From Acidovorax sp. T1 (GTDB lineage Bacteria; Pseudomonadota; Gammaproteobacteria; Burkholderiales; Burkholderiaceae_C), in assembly GCF_002176815.1 (NCBI RefSeq), contig NZ_CP021648.1, positions 682,001 to 746,000 on the forward strand: a DNA stretch of 64,000 nucleotides, read 5' to 3'. The position numbers and the translations under genes were made by a program. This document shows positions 1 through 8,568 of the stretch, in pieces. A model generated the notes under the pieces. It worked only from the letters and a program-made list of their open reading frames with translations. It made no database searches and was not told the DNA's origin. Numbering within the stretch: the stretch's first letter is position 1; each line of letters opens with the position of its first letter.

Positions 1-38
1 CTGATGGTGTCGATGTTGAAGTTGATGTTGAATGCTTC

Positions 39-87
39 TATTTTGATAGCTGCTGGCGCTTGACGGATAAGCGCTAGAGCCCTATTT
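39..87. repeat. Interspersed palindromic repeat, copy R1
   Basis: Copy of the window-wide repeat: ATAGCTGCTGGCGCTT, a short spacer, then AAGCGCTAGAGCCCTATTT. It lies just before the first complete gene. The 38 bases to its left show no recognisable product. Confidence 0.7.
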
Positions 88-103
88 CATTCAAATTTTA
101 CCC

Positions 104-772
104 ATGAAATCCATACTTGTTATCGGCGCGTCGCGCGGCATCGGGCTGGAGCTGGTGCGCCAGTACACCGAGGCGGGCCGCCGCGTGATTGCCACCGTGC
201 GCGACGACGCTGGCCGCGAGCGCGTGCAGGCCCTGGGGGCCGAGGCGCTGACCGTGGACGTGGTCAACCCTGCCAGCGTGAGCGGGCTGGCCTGGCAGCT
301 GGATGGCGAGAAGATCGAGACTGCCTGGTATGTGGCGGGTGTCATCCGCCGCCCCAACGCGCTCACGCCGCCCACGCAGCAAGACTTTGACGCCGTCATG
401 CACACCAACGTGCTGGGCGCCATGCAGACGCTGCCGCAGGTCGCGCCCCTGGTGGCCGATGCGCAGGGCGTGTTCGCGTTCCTGTCCTCGTCCATGTCGC
501 AGATTGGCAGCGTGCCCAACAGCGGTTCGTGGCTGTACCGCACCAGCAAAGCCGCGTTGAACATGGCGGTGGCTGCAGCCCAGCATGACTACCCCAACGC
601 CACGCTCATCACCATCGACCCCGGCTGGGTGCAGACCGACATGGGCGGCGAAGGCGCTGCGCTGACCGTGCAAGACAGCGTGCGCGGCTTGCGCGCCACC
701 GTGGCGGGGGTGACTGCCGCCGACAAGGGCCGTCTGCTGCACCACGACGGTCGCCGCGCCGCGCACTGGTGA
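104..772 (+). CDS. SDR-family short-chain dehydrogenase/reductase
   Basis: A 222-residue single-domain protein with a Rossmann cofactor motif G-A-S-R-G-I-G at residues 8-14 and the SDR catalytic pair Tyr145-x3-Lys149 (YRTSK), preceded by the serine-rich strand LSSSMSQIG that supplies the catalytic Ser. The usual NNAG structural motif is replaced by a Y-V-A-G-V variant. The length fits compact SDRs of the CsgA/C-factor type, which reduce carbonyls with NAD(P)H in the cytoplasm. The substrate cannot be read from sequence. The ATG follows the R1 repeat without a strong ribosome-binding site. The acyl-CoA dehydrogenase gene starts 40 bases downstream on the same strand, so co-transcription is plausible. 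Confidence 0.85.
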   Translation: MKSILVIGASRGIGLELVRQYTEAGRRVIATVRDDAGRERVQALGAEALTVDVVNPASVSGLAWQLDGEKIETAWYVAGVIRRPNALTPPTQQDFDAVMHTNVLGAMQTLPQVAPLVADAQGVFAFLSSSMSQIGSVPNSGSWLYRTSKAALNMAVAAAQHDYPNATLITIDPGWVQTDMGGEGAALTVQDSVRGLRATVAGVTAADKGRLLHHDGRRAAHW

Positions 773-812
773 ATTTTTTGACGAACAACGAATACAAGCC
801 GGAGACAACACG

Positions 813-1943
813 ATGCTGCTGACCCAAGACCAGGAAATGATCCGCGACGCAGTGCGCGACTTTGCGCAAGAGCAAATCGCGCCCCACGCCGCGCGGTGGG
901 ACAAGGAACACCACTTCCCCAAAGACGTGCACCAGGGCCTGGCGGCGCTGGGCGCTTACGGCATCTGCGTGCCCGAAGAATTTGGCGGTGCCAACCTCGA
1001 CTACCTCACGCTCGCGCTGGTGCTCGAAGAAATCGCGGCCGGAGATGGCGGCACCAGCACCGCCATCAGCGTGACCAACTGCCCCGTCAACGCCATCCTC
1101 ATGCGCTACGGCAACGTCCAGCAAAAGCGCGACTGGCTCACGCCCCTGGCCCAAGGCCAGATGCTGGGCGCGTTCTGTCTGACCGAGCCGCATGTGGGCT
1201 CGGACGCTTCCGCGCTGCGCACCACGGCGGTGAAGCAAGGCGATGAATATGTGATCAACGGCGTCAAGCAGTTCATCACCAGCGGCCAAAACGGCCAGGT
1301 CGCCATCGTCATCGCCGTCACCGACAAGGGTGCGGGCAAAAAGGGCATGAGCGCCTTCCTCGTGCCCACCAACAACCCCGGCTATGTGGTCGCGCGGCTC
1401 GAAGACAAACTGGGCCAGCACAGCAGCGATACGGCGCAGATCCACTTCGACCACTGCCGCATTCCGGCCGAGAACCTCATTGGCGCCGAAGGCGAGGGCT
1501 ACAAGATCGCGCTGGGCGCGCTCGAAGGCGGGCGCATCGGTATCGCCGCCCAAAGCGTGGGCATGGCGCGCAGCGCGTTCGATGCGGCGCTGGCCTATGC
1601 AAAAGAGCGCGAAAGCTTCGGCCAGCCCATCTTCCACCACCAGGCCGTGGGCTTTCGCCTGGCCGACTGCGCCACGCAGATCGAGGCCGCGCGCCAACTC
1701 ATCTGGCATGCCGCCGCGCTGCGCGATGCGGGCCGGCCCTGCCTCAAGGAAGCCGCCATGGCCAAGCTGTTCGCCAGCGAGATGGCCGAGCGGGTGTGCA
1801 GCGTCGCCATCCAGACGCTGGGCGGCTACGGCGTGGTCAGCGACTTCCCGGTCGAGCGCATCTACCGCGACGTGCGCGTCTGCCAGATCTACGAAGGCAC
1901 GAGCGACGTGCAGAAGATCATCATCCAGCGCGCGCTGGCCTGA
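813..1943 (+). CDS. acyl-CoA dehydrogenase (short/medium-chain type)
   Basis: A 376-residue flavoenzyme with the full acyl-CoA dehydrogenase layout: N-terminal helical domain, the signature GAFCLTEPHVGSDA, a middle beta domain, and a C-terminal helical domain ending in YEGTSDVQ. Glu361 in that motif sits where short- and medium-chain enzymes keep the catalytic base. Isovaleryl-CoA dehydrogenases place theirs elsewhere, so this is probably not the missing liuA of the cluster at 12-20 kb. It would oxidise a short acyl-CoA to the 2-enoyl-CoA, passing electrons to ETF. A GGAGA ribosome-binding site lies just before the ATG. The exact substrate is open. Confidence 0.9.
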   Translation: MLLTQDQEMIRDAVRDFAQEQIAPHAARWDKEHHFPKDVHQGLAALGAYGICVPEEFGGANLDYLTLALVLEEIAAGDGGTSTAISVTNCPVNAILMRYGNVQQKRDWLTPLAQGQMLGAFCLTEPHVGSDASALRTTAVKQGDEYVINGVKQFITSGQNGQVAIVIAVTDKGAGKKGMSAFLVPTNNPGYVVARLEDKLGQHSSDTAQIHFDHCRIPAENLIGAEGEGYKIALGALEGGRIGIAAQSVGMARSAFDAALAYAKERESFGQPIFHHQAVGFRLADCATQIEAARQLIWHAAALRDAGRPCLKEAAMAKLFASEMAERVCSVAIQTLGGYGVVSDFPVERIYRDVRVCQIYEGTSDVQKIIIQRALA

Positions 1944-2225
1944 CGCGGGCCGCGGCGGGAGGGGCGGAGACCGGTTCGCCGCCTTTGCGGTGCGTTGCCG
2001 GGGGGCATCGATCGGGTTTGCTCCTGATAAGTGAGCTGCTCGAACTTGCCTGGTAAGCACCAGAATCACTCTTAACTGCGATTTTCGCAGCGCTTTCACC
2101 ACACCCGCCTGTGGCGCAGCAGCGTGGCCGCTGGTGAGCGTGCGCTGGCTTGCAGGCCCCATCTCCAGGGGTGTTCTCGCCGGCCCTGGCTGCTCCAGGG
2201 GGGCAGCCAGGGTATGATTTCTCAC

Positions 2226-2262
2226 TTATTGAGAATCAATTTTATATATTGATTATTGAGAA
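2226..2262. promoter_or_regulatory. Candidate operator for the mhpF operon
   Basis: AATCAAT-N7-ATTGATT forms a perfect 7-bp inverted repeat at 2234-2254. It is flanked by two copies of TTATTGAGAA at 2226-2235 and 2253-2262. The right half-site covers the proposed -35 box. The IclR-type regulator at 5903 is the obvious candidate binder, but this is inference. Confidence 0.5.
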
Positions 2263-2276
2263 AAAATCCCTACACT
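2249..2276 (+). promoter_or_regulatory. Candidate sigma-70 promoter of mhpF-mhpE
   Basis: TTGATT (2249-2254), 16-bp spacer, TACACT (2271-2276). Transcription would start near 2283, leaving a leader of about 40 bases that includes the AGGAG ribosome-binding site at 2312-2316. Confidence 0.5.
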
Positions 2277-2321
2277 AGCGCCTTGTCCAAAGAGGGCGCA
2301 ATGCCCTGATACAGGAGTAAC

Positions 2322-3284
2322 GTGTCAAACGCTCAGAAAAAACTCAAGGCCGCGATCATTGGCAGCGGCAACATCGGCACCGACCTGATGATCAAGATCC
2401 TGCGCCACGGCCAGCACATCGAGATGGGCGCCATGGTGGGCATCGACCCGCAGTCCGATGGCCTGGCGCGCGCAGCGCGCATGGGCGTGGCCACCACGCA
2501 CGAAGGCGTCGAAGGCCTCACGCGGCTGGACGTGTTCAAGGACATCGACGTGGTCTTTGACGCCACCAGCGCCGGCGCCCACGTCAAGAACGACGCCTTC
2601 CTGCGCAGTTTGAAGCCCGGCATCCGCCTGATCGACCTCACCCCCGCGGCCATTGGCCCCTACTGCATCCCGGTGGTCAACGGCGAAGACCACCTGGACG
2701 CCCTGAACGTGAACATGGTCACCTGCGGAGGCCAGGCCACCATCCCCATGGTCGCCGCCGTCTCGCGCGTGGCCAAGGTGCACTACGGCGAGATCGTCGC
2801 CTCCATCTCCAGCAAGAGCGCCGGCCCCGGCACCCGCGCCAACATCGACGAATTCACCGAAACCACCTCCAAAGCCATTGAAGTGGTGGGCGGCGCCGCC
2901 AAAGGCAAGGCCATCATCGTGCTCAACCCGGCCGAGCCGCCGCTGATCATGCGCGACACCGTCTACACCCTGAGCGACTTCGCCGATGAGGCTGCCATTG
3001 CCGCATCGGTCGAGCGCATGGCCGCCGACGTGCAGGCCTACGTGCCCGGCTACCGCTTGAAGCAAAAAGTGCAGTTCGACCGCATCGAAGGCCTGAACAT
3101 CCCCGGCGTTGGCACCCACCTCAGTGGCCTTAAAACCTCGGTGTTCCTGGAAGTCGAGGGCGCAGCCCACTACCTGCCCGCCTACGCGGGCAACCTGGAC
3201 ATCATGACCAGCGCCGGCCTTCGCACCGCCGAGCACATGGCCCAGCGCATCCTGGCCGCCGCCAGCGCCAACGCCGCCGCCTGA
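2322..3284 (+). CDS. mhpF: acetaldehyde dehydrogenase (acetylating)
   Basis: A 320-residue protein of the BphJ/DmpF/MhpF family, which converts acetaldehyde, CoA and NAD+ to acetyl-CoA and receives acetaldehyde by channelling from the partner aldolase. The NAD-binding motif GSGNIG is at residues 14-19 and the catalytic cysteine is Cys135 in [10 protein letters not shown]. The start is GTG, chosen because a clean AGGAG lies 6 bases upstream and the family N-terminus begins here. The aldolase gene follows after 11 bases, the standard arrangement in meta-cleavage pathways. No hydratase or ring-cleavage gene accompanies the pair in this window, which is unusual. Confidence 0.95.
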   Translation: MSNAQKKLKAAIIGSGNIGTDLMIKILRHGQHIEMGAMVGIDPQSDGLARAARMGVATTHEGVEGLTRLDVFKDIDVVFDATSAGAHVKNDAFLRSLKPGIRLIDLTPAAIGPYCIPVVNGEDHLDALNVNMVTCGGQATIPMVAAVSRVAKVHYGEIVASISSKSAGPGTRANIDEFTETTSKAIEVVGGAAKGKAIIVLNPAEPPLIMRDTVYTLSDFADEAAIAASVERMAADVQAYVPGYRLKQKVQFDRIEGLNIPGVGTHLSGLKTSVFLEVEGAAHYLPAYAGNLDIMTSAGLRTAEHMAQRILAAASANAAA

Positions 3285-3295
3285 AGGAGAACCGC

Positions 3296-4321
3296 ATGAG
3301 CACCCCCCAATCCAAGAAGATCTACATCTCCGACGTGACGCTGCGCGATGGCAGCCACGCCATCCGCCACCAGTACAGCGTCGAGCAGGCCAAGCAAATC
3401 GCCAAGGCCCTGGACGACGCCAAGGTCGACTCCATCGAAGTCGCCCACGGTGACGGCCTGCAAGGCGGCAGCTTCAACTACGGCTTTGGAGCCCACACCG
3501 ACGTGCAGTGGATCGAAGCCGTGGCCAGCGTCGTCAAACACGCCAAGATTGCCACCTTGCTCTTGCCGGGCATCGGCACCGTGCACGACTTGAAGGCCGC
3601 CTACGACGCGGGCGCGCGCATCGTGCGCGTGGCCACGCACTGCACCGAGGCCGACATCAGCCGCCAGCACATCGAATACGCCCGCCACCTGGGCATGGAA
3701 GCCGTGGGCTTTCTGATGATGAGCCACATGCAAACGCCGCAAGGGCTGGCCCAACAGGCCAAGCTCATGGAAAGCTACGGCGCCACCGTGTGCTACGTGG
3801 TCGACTCGGGCGGAGCCCTCTCCATGAACGACGTGCGCGACCGTTTCCGCGCCTTCAAGGACACGCTCAAGCCCGAGACGCAAACCGGCATGCACGCCCA
3901 CCACAACCTGAGCCTGGGGGTGGCCAACTCCATCGTGGCGGTGGAAGAAGGCTGCGACCGGGTGGACGCGAGCCTGGCGGGCATGGGTGCGGGCGCGGGC
4001 AATGCGCCGCTGGAAGTGTTCATTGCCGCCGCAGCGCGCCTGGGCTGGAACCATGGCTGCGACCTGTACCAGCTGATGGATGCGGCCGACGACATCGTGC
4101 GCCCGCTGCAGGACCGGCCGGTGCGGGTGGACCGCGAGACGCTGGCCCTGGGCTACGCCGGGGTGTACAGCAGCTTCTTGCGCCACAGCGAGGTGGCGGC
4201 CCAGAAGTATGGCCTCAAAGCCGTGGACATTCTGGTGGAGCTGGGCAAGCGGCGCATGGTCGGTGGCCAGGAGGACATGATCGTGGATGTGGCGCTGGAT
4301 CTGCTCAAGCAGCGCGCCTGA
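3296..4321 (+). CDS. mhpE: 4-hydroxy-2-oxovalerate aldolase
   Basis: A 341-residue DRE-TIM metallolyase of the BphI/DmpG/MhpE family. It splits 4-hydroxy-2-oxovalerate into pyruvate and acetaldehyde and normally forms a channelling complex with the preceding dehydrogenase. Arg17 and Asp18 (TLRDGSH) are the catalytic arginine and a metal ligand, His21 is the candidate base, and His200/His202 (GMHAHHN) complete the Mn2+ site. The C-terminal communication domain is present and the length is normal for the family. An AAGGAGA site precedes the ATG. A weak hairpin (GCACAT...ATGTGC, 4366-4384) lies between this gene and the transporter. Confidence 0.95.
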   Translation: MSTPQSKKIYISDVTLRDGSHAIRHQYSVEQAKQIAKALDDAKVDSIEVAHGDGLQGGSFNYGFGAHTDVQWIEAVASVVKHAKIATLLLPGIGTVHDLKAAYDAGARIVRVATHCTEADISRQHIEYARHLGMEAVGFLMMSHMQTPQGLAQQAKLMESYGATVCYVVDSGGALSMNDVRDRFRAFKDTLKPETQTGMHAHHNLSLGVANSIVAVEEGCDRVDASLAGMGAGAGNAPLEVFIAAAARLGWNHGCDLYQLMDAADDIVRPLQDRPVRVDRETLALGYAGVYSSFLRHSEVAAQKYGLKAVDILVELGKRRMVGGQEDMIVDVALDLLKQRA

Positions 4322-4466
4322 AGTCGACAGCGAGGGGCCGGGCAGACGCTTTCGGCGCAGGTCGCGCACATTCAAAAGATGTGCCGGATGCGTGCGGCGG
4401 GCGGCTGCTCCGGTGGGTACGGCATCTGATCGGTGCCAGTCAAACAACTGAGAGAGAAGTCAATAC

Positions 4467-5819
4467 ATGACTGCAACACAACTGAACCCCACGGCGGCTG
4501 AGCCCACTGCGGAAGCCTCCGTCAGCGATGCCGACCGTCGCCGTGCACTTTTCGGCAGCGCCGTGGGCAGCACGATCGAGTGGTACGACTATTTCCTTTA
4601 CGGAACCATGTCGTCCATCGTTTTTGCCAAACTGTTTTTCCCCTCGAGTGACCCCGTCACCAGCCAGCTGCTGGCGCTTGCGTCGTTCGCGCTCGCCTTC
4701 CTGATCCGCCCCATTGGCGGCATTGTGTTCGCCCATGTCGGCGACCGTGTGGGCCGCAAGAAAACGCTGGTGATCACGCTGTCCATCATGGGTTTGTCCA
4801 CGGTGGCGATCGGTTTCACGCCCACCTACGACCAAATTGGCATCTGGGCGCCGATTCTGCTGACCGTCCTGCGCCTGCTGCAGGGCCTGGCGCTGGGGGG
4901 TGAATGGGGCGGCGGCGTGCTGCTGGCCGTGGAATATTCGCCCGCCAACAAGCGCGGTTTCTTTGGTGCCGTGCCGCAAACCGGTGCGCTGTTCGGTCTG
5001 GCGCTGGGCAACCTGGCCACTTCGGGTCTGAGCACCGTGTTCTCGGAAGAAGCCTTCCTGTCCTACGGCTGGCGCATTCCGTTCGTGCTGTCCATCGTGC
5101 TGGTGCTGATCGGCATGTGGATTCGCAACAAGGTGGAAGAAACGCCGTCGTTCCGCAAGGTGGCCGCCGAGGCCAAGGCCAACCCTAAGGCCGCAGCCGG
5201 CAACAAGCTGCCGCTGATGGAAACGCTCACCCACCACTGGCGCCCCGTGCTGATCGCCATTGGCGCGAAGTTTGTTGAAACCTCGACGTTCTTCCTGTTT
5301 GCCACGTTCACCATCTCGTACCTGGTGAGCCTGGGCTACAAGCGCGTGGAAGCGCTCAACGTGGTGTTGATCGCCGCACTGATTGCCGTGCCTGTCATGC
5401 TGTTTTTCGGCGCGCTGTCGGACCGCATCGGCCGCAAGAAGGTGTTTGTGATGGGCACGATCGCCATTGCCATTTATGCCGGCCCGTACTTCTGGCTGCT
5501 GAACCAGGGCTCGGCCATGGTTTCGACGATCGCGGTGGTGGTCGGCTTCTCCATCATCTGGTCCACCTATGGCTCCGTGCTGGGCACTTTCTTTGCCGAG
5601 AGCTTTCCGCCCAATGTGCGCTACACCGGCATCTCGCTGGGCTACCAGGTGGGCGCGGCACTGGTGGGCGGCCCGATGCCGCTGATCGCCACGGCGCTGG
5701 TGGCTCACTATGGTGGCAGCTATGTGCCGGTCGCCATCTTCATTGGCTTGTGTGCACTGGTTTCGCTGATCGCCATCAGCTTCACCAAGGACCGTACCGG
5801 CCAACCGCTGGACGCGTAA
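4467..5819 (+). CDS. MFS transporter, metabolite:H+ symporter (MHS) family
   Basis: A 450-residue inner-membrane protein with 12 predicted membrane helices. The first helix carries the MHS hallmark STIEWYDYFLYG, and the cytoplasmic loops carry motif A twice (GDRVGRKK after helix 2, SDRIGRKK after helix 8). MHS members import aromatic acids, dicarboxylates, shikimate or betaine with protons. The position behind mhpF-mhpE suggests uptake of the compound that these enzymes help degrade. A GAGAGAAG site precedes the ATG, and a 145-bp gap separates it from mhpE. The substrate is not readable from the sequence. Confidence 0.85.
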   Translation: MTATQLNPTAAEPTAEASVSDADRRRALFGSAVGSTIEWYDYFLYGTMSSIVFAKLFFPSSDPVTSQLLALASFALAFLIRPIGGIVFAHVGDRVGRKKTLVITLSIMGLSTVAIGFTPTYDQIGIWAPILLTVLRLLQGLALGGEWGGGVLLAVEYSPANKRGFFGAVPQTGALFGLALGNLATSGLSTVFSEEAFLSYGWRIPFVLSIVLVLIGMWIRNKVEETPSFRKVAAEAKANPKAAAGNKLPLMETLTHHWRPVLIAIGAKFVETSTFFLFATFTISYLVSLGYKRVEALNVVLIAALIAVPVMLFFGALSDRIGRKKVFVMGTIAIAIYAGPYFWLLNQGSAMVSTIAVVVGFSIIWSTYGSVLGTFFAESFPPNVRYTGISLGYQVGAALVGGPMPLIATALVAHYGGSYVPVAIFIGLCALVSLIAISFTKDRTGQPLDA

Positions 5820-5902
5820 CTTGCAGGCATGCGTGGGGCGTGGGTGCCGGTGGCCACTGTGTTCCATCGTGCTTGCCCAGCGCCTCACCTGCGCTTCATG
5901 CC

Positions 5903-6688
5903 ATGACTGACAAAGCCGCCACCGCCGCAAAAACAGCCAAGCCCCTCGCCAGCCAGACGCTGTTTCGGGGGCTCGACATCGTCAGTGCGGTTGCGGAAGG
6001 TTGCCGCACGGTCCAAGAGATCTCCGAGAAGACCGGCATCACCTTCAGCACCACGCACCGCCTGGCATCGGCGCTGGTGCAGATCAGCTACCTGCGCTTC
6101 GAGCCGCGCAAGGGTTACCGCCTGGGCCGCAGGCTGGTTGAGCTGGGTTTTATCGCCTACCGGGATTCGCCGCTCATGACCACCGCGCGCCCCTTCTTGG
6201 AGGCTCTGGCCGAGCAGACGCAGGATACGGTGCACCTGGCGGCGCTCGCTGAAGACGAAGGCATCATCTATCTCGACAAGATCGGTGGCCGGCGACCCAT
6301 CGAAGTCAACACCCGCATCGGCGGGCGCAAGCCCGTGTGCTGCACCAGCGTGGGCAAGGCCTTGATCCTGGACCAGGGGCCTGCCGCCTGGAAAAAGCGC
6401 TACGAGCAGGAGGCTGCCAAGGGCCTGGCCGGGCGGCTCTCGCTGGACGAGTGGCTGGAAGCCATGGCGATTTATGCCGCGCAGGGCTATACCTTCGACA
6501 TGGATGAAAACACCCCCGGCATCCGCTGCGTGGGAGCCCCCGTGCGCGATGCGAGCGGCGAGATCGTTGCCTCCATCAGCGTCACCAGCACGAATGATTA
6601 CGCCGACGAAGCGCGGATGCGCGAAGTGATTCCCTTGGTGCAGAGCGTGGCCCGCCAGATCAGTGCGCAGCTGGGCGCGGCGGCATGA
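5903..6688 (+). CDS. IclR-family transcriptional regulator
   Basis: A 261-residue regulator. An N-terminal winged helix-turn-helix (about residues 20-75, with TFSTTHRLASALV as recognition region) is followed by the IclR effector domain, including the typical DSPLMTTARPFLEAL and ASISVTSTNDY segments. IclR proteins bind DNA as dimers or tetramers and respond to small carboxylic acids. The ATG at 5903 gives the usual family length, whereas an upstream in-frame start would run into the transporter gene. It closes the mhpF-mhpE-transporter group and probably regulates the promoter at 2249, an inference from position. Confidence 0.9.
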   Translation: MTDKAATAAKTAKPLASQTLFRGLDIVSAVAEGCRTVQEISEKTGITFSTTHRLASALVQISYLRFEPRKGYRLGRRLVELGFIAYRDSPLMTTARPFLEALAEQTQDTVHLAALAEDEGIIYLDKIGGRRPIEVNTRIGGRKPVCCTSVGKALILDQGPAAWKKRYEQEAAKGLAGRLSLDEWLEAMAIYAAQGYTFDMDENTPGIRCVGAPVRDASGEIVASISVTSTNDYADEARMREVIPLVQSVARQISAQLGAAA

Positions 6689-6758
6689 GGTGACGGCCTG
6701 CCCGGGCCTGTGCTGCGGCGCTTGCTAAAAAAGGCCGCCATCTGCCGCCAGAAAAGGG

Positions 6759-7259
6759 CTAGAGGTTTTCTCCAGGGCGATCTTCGCTGTGCCGCCGCAG
6801 CACCACGGTGATCTGTCCGTTGGTTTCGATGGTGGCGCGTTCCACCTCGTGCGCGTGCAGGCAGCCGCCCGCACGCAGGGCGGCCTCCACGTCGTCGCGG
6901 GTCAGCAGTTCTTTGCGCATCAGCGCCTGGTTGAGCTGGCCTTGGCGGATCAGCACCTGGGCTTCGCCATCCACCCAGCGCCCGACGCGCGGGAAGTGAA
7001 AGGCCAGCCGTGCCAGTGCCACATGGCACAGCATCAGCGTGCTGGCCGAGATCAGCCCGCCCACCAGCGAGTTGTCGCCCGCGTTCATCGAGTTCTGCAC
7101 CGCGTTCGACAGGATCAGCAGCAAGATCAGGTCAAAGGGTTCGTACTGCCCCGTCTGGCGCTTGCCCGACAGGCGCAAAAACACCAGCAGGAACAGATAG
7201 ACCGCCACCCCGCGCAGCACAAACTCCCACCACGGCACGCTCATCGAGAACATCGGCAT
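6759..7259 (-). CDS. DUF421 (YetF/YcaP-like) inner-membrane protein
   Basis: A 166-residue protein with hydrophobic helices at the N-terminus (about residues 8-30, 38-60 and 63-83) and a soluble C-terminal beta domain with the family segment [22 protein letters not shown]. The segment [25 protein letters not shown] is the DUF421 hallmark (YetF/YcaP family). The biochemical role is unknown. A GAAGGAG site precedes the ATG on the minus strand. It is convergent with the IclR gene and divergent from the YchJ-like gene. Confidence 0.85.
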   Translation of the reverse strand: MPMFSMSVPWWEFVLRGVAVYLFLLVFLRLSGKRQTGQYEPFDLILLLILSNAVQNSMNAGDNSLVGGLISASTLMLCHVALARLAFHFPRVGRWVDGEAQVLIRQGQLNQALMRKELLTRDDVEAALRAGGCLHAHEVERATIETNGQITVVLRRHSEDRPGENL

Positions 7260-7354
7260 CTCCTTCGATCACCTTCGCATTGGGCGGCGGCTGCCGCGCA
7301 GGCTGCAGTCTACGTTCAATAATCGACCGGTTTATTTGCCACAGCCGCCACGCC

Positions 7355-7783
7355 ATGCCCCAGCCCACGCCCACCTTGCCATGCCCCTGCGGCGCCCTGT
7401 TGCCGCAGCGCAAACCGCTGGCCTATGCCGACTGCTGCGGCCGTTATGTGGAGCATTTCGACACCACACCCGCGCCCGATGCCGAGCGCCTGATGCGCTC
7501 GCGCTACAGCGCTTTCGTGCTGCAGCGGCGCGATTATTTGCTGGCCACCTGGCACGCCAGCCAGCGCCCGGCCACGCTGGAGTTCGAGCCCGGCGCGCAC
7601 TGGCTGGGCCTTGCGGTGCGCAGCCAGCGCGTGCTGGATGCCGACCATGCCGAGGTCGAGTTCGTCGCCCGTTACCGCACCGCCGGGCTGGGCACGGGCG
7701 GGCGTGCCGTGCGCCTGCACGAGCGCAGCCGCTTCGTGCGCGAGGCCGGGCGCTGGTATTACGTGGACGGTGACAGCCGCTGA
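7355..7783 (+). CDS. YchJ-family protein (UPF0225, SEC-C-like cysteine motif)
   Basis: A 142-residue protein. The N-terminus has the Zn-binding pattern CPCG...YADCCGRY (Cys residues within the first 30), followed by the YchJ core [22 protein letters not shown] and a C-terminal NTF2-like beta sheet with FVARYRT and [17 protein letters not shown]. The family is conserved in Proteobacteria without a firmly assigned function. The ATG at 7355 gives the family N-terminus, and longer in-frame starts would overlap the divergent DUF421 gene. The R2 repeat begins 10 bases after the stop. Confidence 0.85.
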   Translation: MPQPTPTLPCPCGALLPQRKPLAYADCCGRYVEHFDTTPAPDAERLMRSRYSAFVLQRRDYLLATWHASQRPATLEFEPGAHWLGLAVRSQRVLDADHAEVEFVARYRTAGLGTGGRAVRLHERSRFVREAGRWYYVDGDSR

Positions 7784-7792
7784 TTGGAAGCC

Positions 7793-7841
7793 AAAATGGC
7801 CCGCAGCCCTTATTGATAAAGCGCCAATAGCTATGAAATTT
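7793..7841. repeat. Interspersed palindromic repeat, copy R2
   Basis: AAAATGGCCCGCAGCCCTTATTGATAAAGCGCCAATAGCTATGAAATTT layout. It covers the start of the next gene: the ATG at 7833 is the repeat's own CT-ATG-AAATTT end. Confidence 0.7.
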
Positions 7842-8495
7842 GAAGCAATTTTGTTCGACTGCGACGGTGTGCTGGTGGACAGCGAGCCCATCACCAACGG
7901 CGTGCTCTGCGCCATGCTCAACGAGGCCGGCTGGGCGCTGGCGCCTGCAGATTGCATGCGCCTGTTCATCGGCAAGACGGTGCGCAGCGAGGCCGCGCGC
8001 ATCGAAGCGCACACCGGCCGCCCGCTGACCGACGCCTGGATGGCGCAGTTCTACGCCCGCCGCAATGCGCGGCTGGAGGCTGAGTTGCAGGCCATCGCGG
8101 GTGCGGTCGATGCCGTGCGCGCCGTGCATGCGCGGCTGGGCGGGCGCATCGCCTGCGCCTCGGGCGCCGACCGCTTCAAGGTCGAGATGCAGCTGGAAAA
8201 AGTGGGCCTGGCGCCGTACTTTGCCGGCCGCATCTTCAGTGGCCACGAAATGCCGGCCACCAAGCCCGCGCCCGACGTGTACCTGGCGGCCGCCGCCGCC
8301 GTGGGCGTGCCGCCCGCGCGCTGCCTGGTGGTTGAAGACACGGTCACCGGCGTTGCCGCTGGCGTGGCCGCGGGCGCCACGGTGGTGGGCTACAGCCCTT
8401 CGCCCGTGGGCCACGGCTCGCCCGAGGCGCTGCGCGCGGCGGGCGCCCGGCATGTGATGGCCGACATGGGCGAGCTGCTGGCGCTGCTCGGTTAG
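7833..8495 (+). CDS. HAD-IA family phosphatase/phosphoglucomutase-like hydrolase
   Basis: A 220-residue HAD hydrolase with all four motifs. The nucleophile and acid/base are Asp9 and Asp11 in LFDCDGVLVDSEP. Motif II Ser is in CASGADRFK, the motif III Lys is in TKPAPDVYL, and the motif IV acid pair is in VVEDTVTG. A helical cap follows motif I. It resembles YniC/6-phosphogluconate-phosphatase-like enzymes acting on sugar phosphates, but specificity is uncertain. The start codon and first codons MKF lie inside repeat R2, so the present start context comes from the repeat and no clear ribosome-binding site is visible. Confidence 0.88.
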   Translation: MKFEAILFDCDGVLVDSEPITNGVLCAMLNEAGWALAPADCMRLFIGKTVRSEAARIEAHTGRPLTDAWMAQFYARRNARLEAELQAIAGAVDAVRAVHARLGGRIACASGADRFKVEMQLEKVGLAPYFAGRIFSGHEMPATKPAPDVYLAAAAAVGVPPARCLVVEDTVTGVAAGVAAGATVVGYSPSPVGHGSPEALRAAGARHVMADMGELLALLG

Positions 8496-8568
8496 GCGCC
8501 GCATTGCCACGCCGGGTGCACAAGCGGCACACTGAGGGCAGTTTTTCGTTTTTTCCAAGGAGCCTTCC

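Larger units (their letters stand above)
1944..2321. other. 378-bp regulatory gap upstream of mhpF
   Basis: No coding region is evident. The left two thirds are GC-rich and featureless. The right end switches to AT-rich DNA (about 2216-2265) carrying direct repeats, a palindrome and a promoter, annotated separately. Confidence 0.6.

Noticed and set aside
1..75. Possible C-terminus of an upstream gene at the left edge
   Set aside because: Two frames stay open for only about 20-24 codons and give no recognisable peptide. Part is repeat R1.
813..1943. Assignment of the acyl-CoA dehydrogenase as liuA
   Set aside because: The catalytic Glu is in the YEGTSD motif, the short/medium-chain position, whereas isovaleryl-CoA dehydrogenases place it elsewhere. 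It is also 10 kb from the cluster.
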